The notes below the pieces were generated by a model. That model made no database searches and was not told the origin of the DNA. It saw nothing but the letters and a program-made list of their open reading frames with translations. The position numbers and the translations under genes were made by a program. 64,000 nt of DNA from positions 27,951,646-28,015,645 of the forward strand of contig CM040743.1 in NCBI GenBank assembly GCA_022829145.1, in the 5' to 3' direction. Position 1 is the first letter of the stretch, and each line of letters opens with the position of its first letter. Below are positions 34,201-46,679 of the stretch, piece after piece. The DNA is from Albula goreensis (Eukaryota; Chordata; Actinopteri; Albuliformes; Albulidae).

Positions 34201-35438
34201 TATTCAGTGTAATGTCACACCTGTTCCTCTGCTCTTCAGCTAAAATGCATGTGCTTTGAATTATGGTACATATATATGGTCAAACAGTGGCATTGAGATT
34301 GTGCATCATATCTCTCTTGATAACAAAGATATTTGGCTTGATTCAGTAAAACATACTTGGTCTCTTCATGGGCATGTGCAACAGACTTGTATCAAATACG
34401 ACATGACAACATCATTTTCTTTGTTGTATTTATTTCAGAAGATGCAAACATGTTATTTGGAATATATTTTCATTACAAATAGACAAGTGTATGCCTAAAT
34501 CAAACTTTGTTTTGACTGAACCTAGCAGTTTAGATTAATTTTAGCATCTCTCTTGAGACATACCCTTCTCCCTGATCATTGTAAAAAGGAAAAAAAAAGA
34601 AAACATACCTGTAAAAACAGCCATTGAAGATGGCTATAAGTGCATGGAGGAGCCAGATGATACAAGGAAGTGAAACAAGCATGCTGATGGCTGCAGGAAA
34701 CTGACTGTAGGCAATTTTACCTTGCTGTAAAATACACCTTACCTAATGACTGGAAAACCCAGGATCAGATGTAGTTTCCAAGCATTCAAATGGATTATGT
34801 TATGTAAGTAATATCAGGCACAATGTGTGAAGACTCAGTTTTAGATTCTCCTCTTTAGATGGTATCAAACTTCTGGCTGATATGGTTATAACTGAATAAT
34901 ATATAATTGGCTTAAGAGTGGCTAAAGGATGAGTTAGAAACCCAAGGTGAGAAAGGCACTTCACAGAGAAAAAAAAATGTCCTTGTTTTTATTGATAATG
35001 AAAACCAGTTGGAGATAATCCTCCCTTTATTCAATGCTGCTTGACAAGTTTATTTGCTGTGGTGCAAATACAGTAGAAAGGCAGGTTCTTGGAATTGAGA
35101 TGATTTGTTAAATGTTAATAAAAAAATGACCTTTGGTCTCTTTGTAGGTTTCGACATAATCACCCCTCCTTTCCTCTTACATGTTTTACGTTTCATGTTG
35201 AGCCTCACAGTCAATTTGAAATGGCATTGTGTGAATCTAAATGCAATATATACACATTCATAATCACATGATTATTTTTTTTTTTTTACTACCAATGATG
35301 AATGACATCACTTCCCTGGGGCCCATCCTTGCTTTCTAAGTTGTCAACAAGATATTTTCTTTTCATTATTTTTTTTTTCTTTTATGGAAATAACCCTGTA
35401 AATGTCTGTTGTATGTAAATCACCTATTTTTGTATGTT
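31258..35438 (+). other. Possible terminal intron and 3' UTR of the CEACAM-like gene
   Basis: About 4.2 kb without a recognised mobile element. Short frames on both strands around 32007-32481 show no known domain. From about 32500 onward the sequence is AT-rich with T-runs (33137-33152, 35276-35288), as is common in long 3' UTRs. Confidence 0.35.
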
Positions 35439-35444
35439 AATAAA
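35439..35444 (+). terminator. Candidate poly(A) signal of the CEACAM-like gene
   Basis: AATAAA at 35439 follows several TGTA motifs and is followed by a T-rich stretch (AAGTTTTTATCGTGGTG) at about 35460, the usual arrangement of a cleavage site. No mobile element lies between 32.5 kb and here, so 32480-35460 could be a long 3' UTR. This is an inference; other AATAAA hexamers exist upstream (for example near 33272). Confidence 0.35.
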
Positions 35445-35949
35445 ATGACTAATAACTGAAAAAGTTTTTATCGTGGTGAAATGGCAGTAGATGATTCATA
35501 TCATTTTTACATGATCACGAGTTCCACCACCACACCCCACACTCTAGTACAGAGAAAAAACCTGTTTAGTTTGACAGAGAGCCTGCAGTTATAAATGAAG
35601 AAATTCAGGTTTATTCACACTGTCTTATTCAACGGTGTGTGATTTGTTGAAGTAGTGGAGCCCCATTGGCTGGTAAAGACTGACTCACTGACTGAGTCTG
35701 TGGCTCACAGATCTGTTTTCTCAGAACACATTTTTAAAAAGACACAGCTGTTGGTGAGACTAATGTTTACAGTACTCACAATTAACATGCTAAGGGCTTC
35801 TGTGGTGTTTCTGTACTTGTTTTCAATTCTTTGCATTGCCTTTAAGGAAATGGCAACACTTTTACCTCACATTACAAAAAGAACAGCTGTCTCAGAAAAA
35901 AAAAAACGAAACCAGTACCTTTGGCCTAATCACTAAGAGAGAAATTCTG

Positions 35950-36792
35950 ATGACAGTGTTCAGCGTTTTTTCCGCGGAAAAAGTTACACTGAAATACTTA
36001 TTCATATTCTGACCTGGCTTGTGTGGCCCCGCCCAGCAAGCTCAGGGCAAAAAAAGTAGGAGGACCCATATAGTATCTTGAATAATGCTAATTCTGCCTG
36101 GAAAATGACACGTCCCCCACGAAAACTTGATGCCCTAACAATGTTTTTCTCTAAGTTACGTTACCTAGTATTGAGAGTCTGCTGCGTAGCAGAGAAAACT
36201 TTTGAAAGTTGATCAGACAAACAGGTGACATTGCCAAGCAGAAACTCTATACTTTATTCTTCTAAAATTAAGTGGTTTGTTCTCTGTATGTTCTCAGATA
36301 CAATAATTATATTGTAAAAAATAATGCAGTTCAACCTTAATGTAAGAGCTGAGCAGTTAAATGTTTTTGAGTAGTTATTTGTTTTTAATTTATTGAAATC
36401 AACTGGATTTCATTGTTATCCGAATGATCTGATTAAAGTATGCTGATAAATGACTTGTCAAGACCAGATACTAGTTGTACTACTAATGGGCAATACAATT
36501 AAAATTTTAATATGCACTTTTGTGAAGTAGCAGTAGCACCAATGACCATAATTTATTGCAATGCTTGATATCGAATGTAAGGTGAACACAATACCCACTC
36601 ATACTTTGAATTTCTTGTGTTTAGCGGTAATCAGTCTCTCAGTCTGTCCAGTCAATCTATCCTGACATCCAATAAACAAACAATTAGTCATGCTGAAAGA
36701 TTATATTAATTCATTTGAATCAAACCAAGTAGCCATTTCGTGTATGCACTCTGTCGTACCGAGGACACCTGGGTCATTTTGCTTGGCGAATC
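35950..36792 (+). repeat. Composite repeat family, left part (joined to copy B)
   Basis: The segment matches 57000-57740 along most of its length: CCGCGGAAA near the start, CCTGGCTTGTG, AGGACCCATATAG, TCTGCTRCRTAGCAGAGAAA, GACAAACAGGTGACATTGCC, and GTGTATGCACTCTGTC near the end. It stops at GCTTGGCGAATC, where a LINE has inserted, and continues at 40740. So left and right parts were once a single unit of at least 2.5 kb. Confidence 0.75.
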
Positions 36793-37339
36793 TTCTTCTT
36801 CATGGCAGTTGGCAAACAGCTTATGGTGCGCCACCTTCTGAATAGGAGTGTGGGTCTAGATGATTTATCCTACATTTATTTAAATTCTACTACTTAACCC
36901 TGCTGCCTTTAGAAAATAAAAAATACCTTTAAAGTACATTTCACCTGAACTTCTTTGTAATGTCATTTAAATTCAAACTTATTTTGTTCTCTTCAAGATG
37001 TACCATTAGCCTTTGTATGTCTTGCTGTTACTTAGGACATTGTACAAATACATGTTCTATGGTTTCTTGACTCCTATAACAATCATCAGCATGCTTTTTC
37101 ATAAAAAACATTGTACTATTTAAGCCTCATTCTTGAGTTAAATCTCATATATCTCATTCTTGAAATAATGTCTTCTTCTTACTTCTATTGGTGCTCCTGC
37201 ACCTACCCACTATTCTTTGAATATTATAAAACTGTCTACCAGTCTTTTCATTATCCATGTTGCCATTTCTCCTTTATTTTAGCTTTAATCATACTTTAAT
37301 TTTTGTTTTACTATATTTGACTTCAATACAAATGTTAGG

Positions 37340-37970
37340 CCGCCCTGCTGCTTGTTTTGCATATTTATCTGCAACCTCATTTCCTACTACTTTTATATGA
37401 TCTTGAACCCACACAAATGTAATACTTTGTGCAGATTATTACATACAGATATTTTTAGGTCTGTATTTTTCTACCCATAATAAGGCCAACCATATAGCAA
37501 ATAATTCTGCTATATAAACAGCTAAATCATTACTAATTCTCTTAGCAGTCACTACTTTAATTCTGGGATGGCATAAGCAACTCCCACTCTCTTGTCAGTC
37601 CTTTTTGATGCATCTGTATACACTTGGAAACAATCTCCATACTTTTCCATCATATACAGTTCCACCATGTTCACGTCTACATCATCTTTCTACCTTTCTT
37701 CCAAAAACCCTAAGTCTGGATAGCCCTTCAAGCAACTATGGGGAAACAGCTGAATATACCACAGTAGGACTGATGTCTAATGTGCGTATTCTCATCTCTT
37801 TTGTATTTTCCTCTATTATCCACCCAAAACTTCTAGTTTGTTTTTTCCGTTTCTCTTCACAGTGTGTCAAAACTATCTGGCTTATATGATCTTCTTTAAG
37901 ATTTGCCCAGTATAGTAGAGCCAACTGCTCTCTTCTAAATTGAAGAGGCATCTCCCCCATCACATCCAAT
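37340..37970 (-). pseudogene. I-clade LINE thumb segment and RNase H remnant
   Basis: The frame from 37969 encodes GEMPLQFRREQLALLYWANL and RSFGWIIEENTKEM, a segment following the RT in I-clade elements. Further on, FQVYTDASKRTDK (about 37640-37600) and VYIAELFAIWLALLW (about 37525-37475) are the Asp- and Glu-containing motifs of RNase H. An RNase H domain at the C terminus separates I-clade LINEs from CR1/L2. Confidence 0.7.
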
Positions 37971-38619
37971 TTACTTTGGGGATCCTAGCAGCAGACCCAT
38001 ACACAGTACATCCATAATAGAGTAGCAAACATTATCCTTCTCTGGAGTTGACTGTCCTAATTTTCTTATTGCACTATTAAGTTCAGCTTTTGTAAAAAAT
38101 GTATTCATCACCTCTCCATCCTCGTCATTATTTTGTAAATCTTGCTGGTAAATGGTATTTCAAAATAGTATCCTCCCTTCCTCTTTTCCTCTTCATTTAA
38201 ATTTTCTGTTCTATGCACTATGTTAAGTTTTTTAATGTCTTTGCTATTAATTCTGCCTTAGCTGCATTACTAGTAATAACATTTTGGCCTTCTACCATGA
38301 CCGGATACCCATACTCCTTCCCACTTCCTCTCTTTCTCTTTATCATTCCCCAAACCTGTTCCACTGGAGTAGACCTACCTACATGTTGAGTCATAGAACT
38401 GTCTCCAATATTTTTCTTTAGCTCTCCTTATGGTTTGCCTCACTATTGCCTGTGATCTCTTATATTAAATTAAATTTAGGAAATTGTGTGTCCTCTAGAA
38501 GAGCCTAAAAGCTGTCTCTTATTACTTTGTTACACTTTTGTGACCACCATGGTACAATTTTGTTTAGATTCTTAGGTATACATTTCGGAATAGCTTCTAC
38601 TGCTGCCTCTACTACAATG

Positions 38620-39540
38620 CTACTAATCTCTACTTAGATCCTCAATTGATTGATTATTCTTAACAGCTAATAACCAAGTCTCACTAGTCTCTCTAAACTT
38701 ATCCCAGTCAACTTTTCCTAAAATCCATGTCTCCTCTCTCATTTCATGTTCTCTTTTCAATTCCATCCCTATTTGAATCAATATGGGGTAATGATCACTG
38801 CCTACAGTACTTTCCCTCAATACCTCCCAATTGCACCTCTCAGCAATTGTTTTTGTGACTAAAGTGAGACCTACTGCAGACTCTGATCCCTTTACTACTT
38901 TTATCCTCATACCAGTTCCTTCATTAAGACAAACTAATTTTTTCTCTTCTATCAATTCCTCAATCACACCCACATTGTCATCCTTAACTCCCCATAATGT
39001 GCAGTCAAATCTTCACACCAGATAACTTTACCATTTGGAGGCATTCCAGATTTCTTCCAATTTCCCTACCTCCTCAACTGTTTTCATGGACTATAAGTTT
39101 ATTACTTTTATTTACACCCTCATTTAGCCATACTTCTATTGCAATATATTCCCATTTATTACCTTTGTTTCCTTCTCTATCCTGTAGCCCTCTTTTCACA
39201 AAAGTTGCACACCCTCCACCATTTCCCTCCACTCTGTCTCTTCTCACACTTTTGTATCCCTTTATTACAAAGTCCAGTGATTGTCTAAGCCATGTTCCTG
39301 AATGTAAATGACATCTGGTTTATCATTAAATTTCTCAATGAAACCTTTTAACTCCTGTTCATTTGCAATAAGACTTCTGGCATTCAACTGTACTATCAGC
39401 ATGGCTGCATTGCTAGGTCATTCATTTCTCCCTGAACTAGATCCACCTGTATCTTTTCCCAAGATATTTTCCCGAAATTCTGCTGCAGCTTTCATTATCT
39501 TTATTTTTCCCGTTTTGTTTTAGTCTATTCAGAACAATTA
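38620..39540 (-). pseudogene. I-clade LINE endonuclease remnant
   Basis: KPDVIYIQ (about 39320) is the start of the fold, followed by IKGYKSVRRDRV and NGGGCATFVKRGL. The frame from 38973 to 38623 carries LVCLNEGTGMRIKVV, VGLTLVTKTIAERCNWEV and STVGSDHYPI, the last being the intact SDH catalytic block. The central GDFN block is missing or scrambled near 39020. Stops interrupt it. Confidence 0.7.
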
Positions 39541-39699
39541 ATCACATATGCTATGAACAACATCAGTTTTTTTATGTTGAACTCTACTTCCTCCAACCTA
39601 CCCATCCCACCTCTATCATGCAAATTAGACATTAGAGATCTCTCCTATTCTCCCTGTCAACCACTTTAACTGCCTCAGCATATGTTAGGCTATGTTCTG

Positions 39700-40448
39700 C
39701 CCTTACTTGCTGCACTACTACTGCCTTCTTTATCATCGGGCATCCCCCATATGCATCCGAATGATCCCCACCACAATTACAACATTTCCTCACCACATAT
39801 TCACCACACTCCCCATATTCATGATCTCCTCCAAATTTTCCGCATGTTTGTTTCCCTTAACACACTTTCACAATATGACCATATCTTTGGCATCTATAAT
39901 ACCTTACTGGAGGTGGAATATACCCCCTCACACTGAAACTCATATATCCTATCATCACTCTTGTTGGTAATACATGGTCCTGAAATTCCAATAGTACCGA
40001 GGTGCTATCCACTTTCTCACCTTCTCTCATCACCTTCAATCGTTTGTATCTCCATTGTAATTCCTCCTTTTATGTTCTTTTTAAGTTAATCTAAGTTTTC
40101 ACCAATAGGAATTCCTGTTATTACTCCTCTCACCCCTTTCCGATGTTCTCCAAACATTTTTACCTCACTTCTTTTTTTACAGATTTACTGTACTCGCATC
40201 GCTTTGTCTCTTTTTACAATATCCTTACATTTAACCAATCATCTACCATCCCATAACACCTTAGCCATATGCACTTCTCCTATTGCTTTCTTCAATCCAT
40301 TTGCTGGTGTAATCAGACACAGATTATCTACTTCACATCCTCGCTTAAATTTAATCACTACTTTAAACTCTACTCCCTCTGCTGTTTTCCTTCCTACAAC
40401 CCTTCTCTCATTTGACTCGTCTGGCTCAAAAGCTCGCTTTGCTGTCAT
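39700..40448 (-). pseudogene. I-clade LINE ORF1 (gag-like, zinc knuckles)
   Basis: It begins MTAKRAFEPDESNERR at 40448 and continues through a fragmented frame to a second open stretch at 40039-39857 (VRGYIPPPVRYYRCQRYGH). Beyond an in-frame stop, CGKFGGDHEYGEC and CCNCGGDHSDAYGGCP complete three CCHC-type knuckles. Such ORF1 proteins bind the element's RNA. Frame breaks make this a pseudogene. Confidence 0.7.
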
Positions 40449-40753
40449 TTTTATTCCCTCAACGCCATTATTTAATCCATCTCTCCCTCTACCATATTAC
40501 TGACTCCTCCAAGCCTCAGGTCCCTTCTACCACTCTTCATCCTCAGTAACCTCATCCACCCCTTTAATCCAGACCCAGTTACAATTCAGATTATGTCAAA
40601 TTGCCAACTATCAATCTATATAATCAAAATATATCAGAAAATCAAACAAACCACCACTCCCGTTCACAATCTAAAAAAAAAAAAAAAAAAATCCCACGTC
40701 ACTTCCTCAATCCAGTCAGCAATGCACTCCACAAGTTCCTTGCTTGGCAAATC

Positions 40754-42980
40754 AGAGCGTGGCAGTGGGCAGGTTGCGGGCAGAAACGATGTTTTCCCAT
40801 TGGAATTAATTCATTTTCGGCTACATGTAAAAAATATTTATCCTCATATAATAAGTTTGATACTCAAACTTAGCTCAAAATGAAGTTGATGCTCCAGACT
40901 CTATATTCCAGGAGTTACCCCGTGTTTTTACAATGCACGTAAAAAGATACAGACATTTGTTTCTCCAAAAATGCCGTGATGTCATATTTGTATACCAATG
41001 ATATTCACAGAGCTGGGTGTGAGCTGGAACTTCGAAATAATAGTTAATAGTTTAGCTTGCTGGCCTCAGTTGCGGGCTTGACAGACAGGAAAGCTTAGGA
41101 CGCAGAATCTTCATGTAGGTCTAGTGGAAAGTATACCAAAAAAGGAAAAATTACCATTATGATTGCATTATTAAAGACAGTTTGTTTACATATGTCTGTT
41201 TAGTTTTTAACGGATTTGGGTTGTCCGTTAAAATCATTGAAACAACCTGCAAGTTGTTAGTTGCAGATTACATCGTATATTTTTATATTTTAGGTTGTGG
41301 AGATTGGTGTAAATCATGCGTAGGATGTCTGGGTGAGAATCATTTTGTAAATAGTAGTACCTGTCCTGTACATTGTTTTTTAAAAATATATAAAATACAA
41401 GCAACCTTGTAAATATGCGGTTCTCACTGTTAATGACCTGTCCTGTTTTAATGTTGAATCACTTTGAACTCCTTTTAATGTTTCATTTAATCCTACAGCA
41501 TTTGTGTTTTCACTATTATTTTTTGTGGCTAATTGTGAATAATAATTAAAATGTAGGAACATTTAAGTATGGTATTGTGCCATTTATTCAAGATAATAGT
41601 GGATGTAATCCATACATGGTTTTTGTATATAACAACTAAAATGTTTCAAAGCATTTGAAGTAGTGAGATAATAGTGGATGTAATCCATACATGGCAACTA
41701 AAATGTAAAGGAAGTAGTGAGTGCGGTGAGGTTTGGGCGACGCTGTGGCTGTTGAGCAGGGGTTTATTAAAATATTATTATAAATGTAGCTAAGTGTGTA
41801 AGTAGCTACAAAGGACATACAAACATTGAAACAGCGTTTGAAGTGAGTCCGTGTTAGTTTTTGTGATGTTGAGACCGGTGAGAATTACTTTCACAACAGT
41901 GAGAAGACAAACGAGGAAAAAACGGTAGCTTGGCTAGTATTAAGGCGTTTTGACGATTTGTTGCTATACAGCTTCAACCTATGTAATCCTATATAGTAGC
42001 TGTGGAAATGTGCAAGGAAACAAAAATGGACAGGCCTCATACTACAAAAAACGATAAGGTGCTGGATCTAAAAGGCATAAATCATTGATGAAAAGGTTGG
42101 AAAACATGAGTATTAAAATGTTTCAACTGATTCTCAAACAAACAGCACGGACGCATTTCAGTGCTGAAGAAGATTGTGTCTAGAAACGCAACCATGCTGT
42201 CATGAGTCTATTACAACAATTTTAATGCAACTACTGTCCATCTTTAATGAGTATGCCATAACCCCTTTTTACCCTTTATATCCCAGACTAAAAGACAGTA
42301 ATAACCTTACAACAAACAATCACCTACATTGATTAATCTTAATTCCCTAACAGCATACATTACAGTAAGTAGGCTATCTTGCAATCATATTCACAATGTA
42401 TTTAAACATACAGCAGTAGACTAGACGGCACTTCCTTAATTGCATTCATTGAAATCACATTAATATATACAGTAGCCTAAATGCAGCCATTTCCTTTTGT
42501 CGACTACATCAAAATAATGCATTTTATATTTATCATGAATTTCACATGCAAGAACAATAACTCGGCATTAATCTCTGCTGTAAGAAAAAATCTTGTTTGT
42601 TTACCCTAAAAATAAATATTTCAGTTGTAGTGGGCTATGCTTTTCTAAGACACGATGCTCCCAATAGGAAAAGGGTGGGGGGAGGGCTTACAAGAAACGT
42701 GTTCAACAGGTCATCGCTTTGCATCTTTTTCTTTGAGCATGTGACACAGGAGACAACTGCGCATCCACAATGGGTGGCCATAATTACGCTTCCTGGTTCT
42801 GAGGTTGTCTCCATTGACTTACATAGGAGCCGCTGTCTCTCCATGCTTTTAGGGATTCCTTCCTCCATTGGAGGGCGAGTGAGCGCAAAGAAGCAAGCAT
42901 TTTTACCCCGAGTACACCTGTGCGCTCGCTATGCGTACTCGGGTTATGGAAGTATGTGGTTTGGGACACAGCTAGATTCA
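40754..42980 (+). repeat. Composite repeat family, copy B (right part)
   Basis: The left part at 35950-36792 resumes here after the LINE insertion (CAGAGCGTGGCAG at 40754, matched at 57731). The right part follows copy A closely from CAGAAACGATGTTTTCC. A short internal duplication of GATAATAGTGGATGTAATCC occurs at about 41590 and 41668. The hammerhead-like core is at 42164-42186 (CTGAAGA and GAAA). From 42270 to 42729 copy B contains sequence missing in copy A. The end of the unit is not clear. Confidence 0.75.
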
Positions 42981-43040
42981 GAGACAGATAATTTTGTTGG
43001 TTGAACAGATACAGATAATCAAGTTTCTGTACAACTCTAC
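42981..43040. repeat. Solo end of the hAT-like element of 19325-20149
   Basis: GACAGATAATTTTGTTGG and the following TTGAACAGATACAGATAAT match the right end of the intron 4 hAT-like element almost exactly, then diverge at the terminus (GTACAACTC instead of GTACATCTC). The left end was not found nearby. Confidence 0.6.
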
Positions 43041-44453
43041 TTCATACTACGTGCTGATTTTTGCCTACTATACAGTGGCGTAGTATGCGATTATGCACAG
43101 GCTCACAGGGCTAAAGTCTGAATCCAAGTAGAGGGTATTTTAATTAGAAACAACCCAACTTCTATGAATCTCCACCCCAAAAGCACAAGTCTCCTAAACA
43201 TATATAAAGGTTCAAGTTCAGAACCCGACCAGACACTGAAAAGGCGCACAGCGGGTCGAAAAAGATCCTAAATCGAGTTGAGGGATTAAAACTAGACAGC
43301 TATAGACTGATCTCTAAGAAATTATCATTTGCTCTCCCATCATGAGACCTTATTCTCCCATCACTATCTGAAGACTGAACAGGTACCATTCACACTCACA
43401 TGCACTGAATTCTTGTCTAACTCTAAACTTATTGTTTTGTGGCACGTGTGTTTCTGCATTTGCTTGCATGTGGCCATATGCAGACTTTCAAAATAACTGG
43501 AAAAGAAATAGCTGGGACTTTTTTCTGAAAGAGATGGGGCAATGGCATTCAAGGGTTTTGTGAATTCTTAAAAGTAATACTATTATGTTTTACATAAGTT
43601 ATTTACGGCCTCTCTACACAAGCCAGAACATCTCTTAGTCTGTCTGATATAATCTGCAATTTATATCATATGTGTTTTTGTTTTCACCACCAATGTTATT
43701 CTTTAATAACTATGGTCATTGACCTTAACATATCATTGTCACAATAACAACTAAAATTAAAAATGGAATAATACACATTTATACTGACATAAGTGATTTG
43801 ATCAAAAGTAGGCTTTACATGATGGCGAAAAGCAGTAGCCTTAAATCGTATAAAGTTTTGGGTGAGCTGCAGAACAAACTCGTTTAAACTGGTTTAAATC
43901 TCACTGATTTAAATGCTACAATGAAAGAAGATCAAAGAAACCAACTTAGTTAAATGTGTGATAAACTGCTCGAACTGACCAGTTAAACATAGATGGAAAA
44001 CACCAGAAACTATAAGGGGAGGTAATAGTGCATGGATGGAACATATCCTTTCTAAACCTGGGATTTTCCATGTCTGCAATTAAATGCTGAGAAACAAGAA
44101 CTAGGACATCTTGTAGCTCTCTTGGACCAGGATTGAGATGCACTGGTTTAAAAGGACATTTTTATGATACCCTTCCTGCTTTCATGTCACTTGCTTTGAT
44201 TCCAGACTCTAATCTATATGATTGCTGAGCTCACCTTTGCCAGCTATTCCGAGGAGCCTGTGCATACTGTGCGTATACTTCAGGAAATCTGTTTGTTTCT
44301 GACACTTCCTTTGTTTCAAGGCCAAAAGCCTGCTTCAGTGGATATACTTAAGAGATTGCTAAGCATTTCCAGTTCTGCTGCACTCTTAGCTACAGCTTCT
44401 GATGTTCTGATGTTGTTTAATGTATTCACCTTGTGGCCATTTCAAATGTTACA
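43041..44453. other. No feature recognised
   Basis: Non-coding by inspection, with only short chance frames and no clear repeat structure. Confidence 0.4.
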
Positions 44454-44461
44454 CCTTAAAA

Positions 44462-44856
44462 CAGAGATCTTCAACAGGGGGTCCTCAGAATTACTGCTGG
44501 GGGTCCGCCAAATTATTTGATCCCAAATTTTTTTCTTCCAAAAATTAAAATATATCCAAAATACACTAACATAAATGCAACCTATAATAGGCAAAGATAA
44601 ATCTTCCTATTGGTTTAAAAAAAATTAAAATTACAAAAATATGTTCTATAAATATATGAATTGATTGATAATTATTATTTTATTATTTTAATGGCTTAGC
44701 AAGCACTTTTACACATGGCAGTATAGGCTGCCCTACACAGTATTGTTAGCCTGGTTTAACAAGCAACACAATTTTATAAGATATGTAATAGGGGTCCCTC
44801 TGCCGTTTCTCTGTCAGCCAAGGGGCTCTTGGCCTGAAAAACCTTGAAGACCTCTG
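44462..44856. mobile_element. Short hAT-type element with perfect 8 bp duplication
   Basis: The 395 bp unit starts CAGAGATCTTCAAC and ends CTTGAAGACCTCTG, imperfect inverted ends. The flanks are CCTTAAAA on both sides (44454-44461 and 44857-44864), a perfect 8 bp duplication. Nothing inside codes for a transposase. Confidence 0.8.
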
Positions 44857-44864
44857 CCTTAAAA

Positions 44865-46380
44865 CACTCTGAAACCTAGTTATGCACCATTATGTTTTTC
44901 TACAGAAACAAATGAGTTAAGTGCATTTAGCAAAGCAGCAGTGTCCCAAATGGGGAGTGAAGTCTGCAGAATGAATCCGAAGTGAATGAGAGGCATGCAA
45001 ATTAAACCCTCTAACATGAATTATGACTGTGTTGCAAATTTGCATGTTGGGAACTAGTTCAAAATGAAAAATACTGTCTTTATTCCATGAGCAGCAAACA
45101 TATTATTTGCACCATTGTGCACTCAAATGGAATCCTTACGTCTTGTCACCTCTAGTTTATTCATTCTCAGGCAGCACACAACATAAAAAACATAACACTG
45201 AGTAAAGGATGATTACTTGACACAGTCCTGGTGAGGAGTTAATCATCTGTGCATGACTGGTTAATGTCCAAACCAGCAACTAAGCTGGTTTTCCTCAAAG
45301 GTGACATTGTTTTATGTTGAACATCGAAGAATGAAAGCTCTAAACATACTTCCATTTTGTACATGAATGCTTGAACAAACTGATACCAAATCTTCCCGAT
45401 AAGTGAGTGACAAGTGCTTTCTAGATTACTAATCTTTGATTAAGGCGCAGTTCATTGAGATGCCATTTACCTGTGCATTAGAAATACTCTAGGAGCACCT
45501 GTCTTAGTGAAGGAGTGATCAACACGTTCTGGAAACTTGAAATATCAATCTGAAATTATCATTTGGCTTCTCAGTTCAGCTCATTGCAGAGAGGGTGGGT
45601 CATCTCTGATGCATAAATCAACCGTCAGTCAGGGAAAGTTGCAGTGGAACGAGAGTAAGGAGCACAGAGTCACTTGTGCACAAGTCTTTACAAGTCCCTT
45701 CATGAGTCAGGAACACTCTGTCCTTCAGAGTTGTTGTGTGCACTAAAAGCCAGGGAGGTCTCAGAGCTATACAGCATTCTGTGACAGGGTAGATGGCAGA
45801 TACCGAGCCCAGTAATTGTTGAAATAACATGGCTGCTCTTTTACAGATTGCTGGAATAGGTTTGCTTTTTATGGTTTTTTTTTTTTTTTTTGCAGACACT
45901 ACAACTAGCTTCTCAAAGGCAGGATAACACTCAGGTATGCAGTTTGTAATTGTGGTTTTCCCAGAACTCAAACTACTACTTCAGGGTAAACTAGGAAAAA
46001 CAGTGACACATCATGTAAATTTGTAGTCAATGGATGACACACATACACACAGTATCTACTTTAACCCCAAAATGCCAAATGTCTAAGCTGCCTCGCAAAT
46101 CAGCTCCCCCTGGATAATGAAGGATTCTTGGCTGAAAGAGCGTGATCGTTTTATGAATGAAGCCAATGAAGAACACTTGACTTAACACATGACTAAGTTG
46201 GATTGTGCACAGGTGATATTGCAGTGTAGCGAAGAACAGTGTGGTTACGCTATTGAATCTGACTATCCTTGCTATATATTCAGGTGTAATATATCAAATT
46301 AGATATCCATGTGTAATATGTCAAACAAAAAGTAAGTTGTCTAGGTTTTTCAGGATAAGGCCTTTTAATAAGAAACCAAA
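44865..46380. other. No feature recognised
   Basis: Non-coding by inspection. A T-run of about 16 bases is centred near 45882. Confidence 0.4.
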
Positions 46381-46439
46381 TAATGTTTAGACACAGGGTG
46401 TGTCTAAAGGGGCACCAAACCCCTGAAACCCCCCAAGCC

Positions 46440-46600
46440 CCCCCAACGCCATTGGGCTAGAGTACAGTCAATTTGACTATGCCCACAGCCAGAGCACTGT
46501 CAATCTCTGCCTGATTCACTGCCTGTACATTTGACAATGCTCAATGCCATTGGAACAGGGCGCTTTCAATACCTGCTTGATTTGTGATACAGAATCACAG
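46440..46600. repeat. Short degenerate tandem units
   Basis: Three related segments of roughly 35-60 bases follow each other. Each has a CATTGG or CCAGAG-like start, then TCAATnnCTGCnTGATT in the latter two. They lie just left of repeat copy C. Divergence is high and the unit length is approximate. Confidence 0.35.
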
Positions 46601-46679
46601 TTCCATGCTTTTCAAATAGGAGGAGAAACCAAGGGGCTGGCTTTAAGCTCTCAACCTAAGCACCGGAAAAAGTGTCGCC

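Larger units (their letters stand above)
36793..40739 (-). mobile_element. I-clade (Nimb-like) LINE, end-to-end but RT-deleted, with target-site duplication
   Basis: The element is flanked by TTGCTTGGCGAATC (36779-36792) and TTGCTTGGCAAATC (40740-40753), a 14 bp duplication with one mismatch. Minus-strand order: ORF1 from about 40448, zinc knuckles near 39900-39720, endonuclease to about 38620, thumb/linker near 37970-37740, RNase H near 37640-37470, and a short GAA-type tail at 36793-36801. The distance from endonuclease to thumb is too short for a reverse transcriptase, so the core RT is deleted. Many stops show it is dead. Confidence 0.8.
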
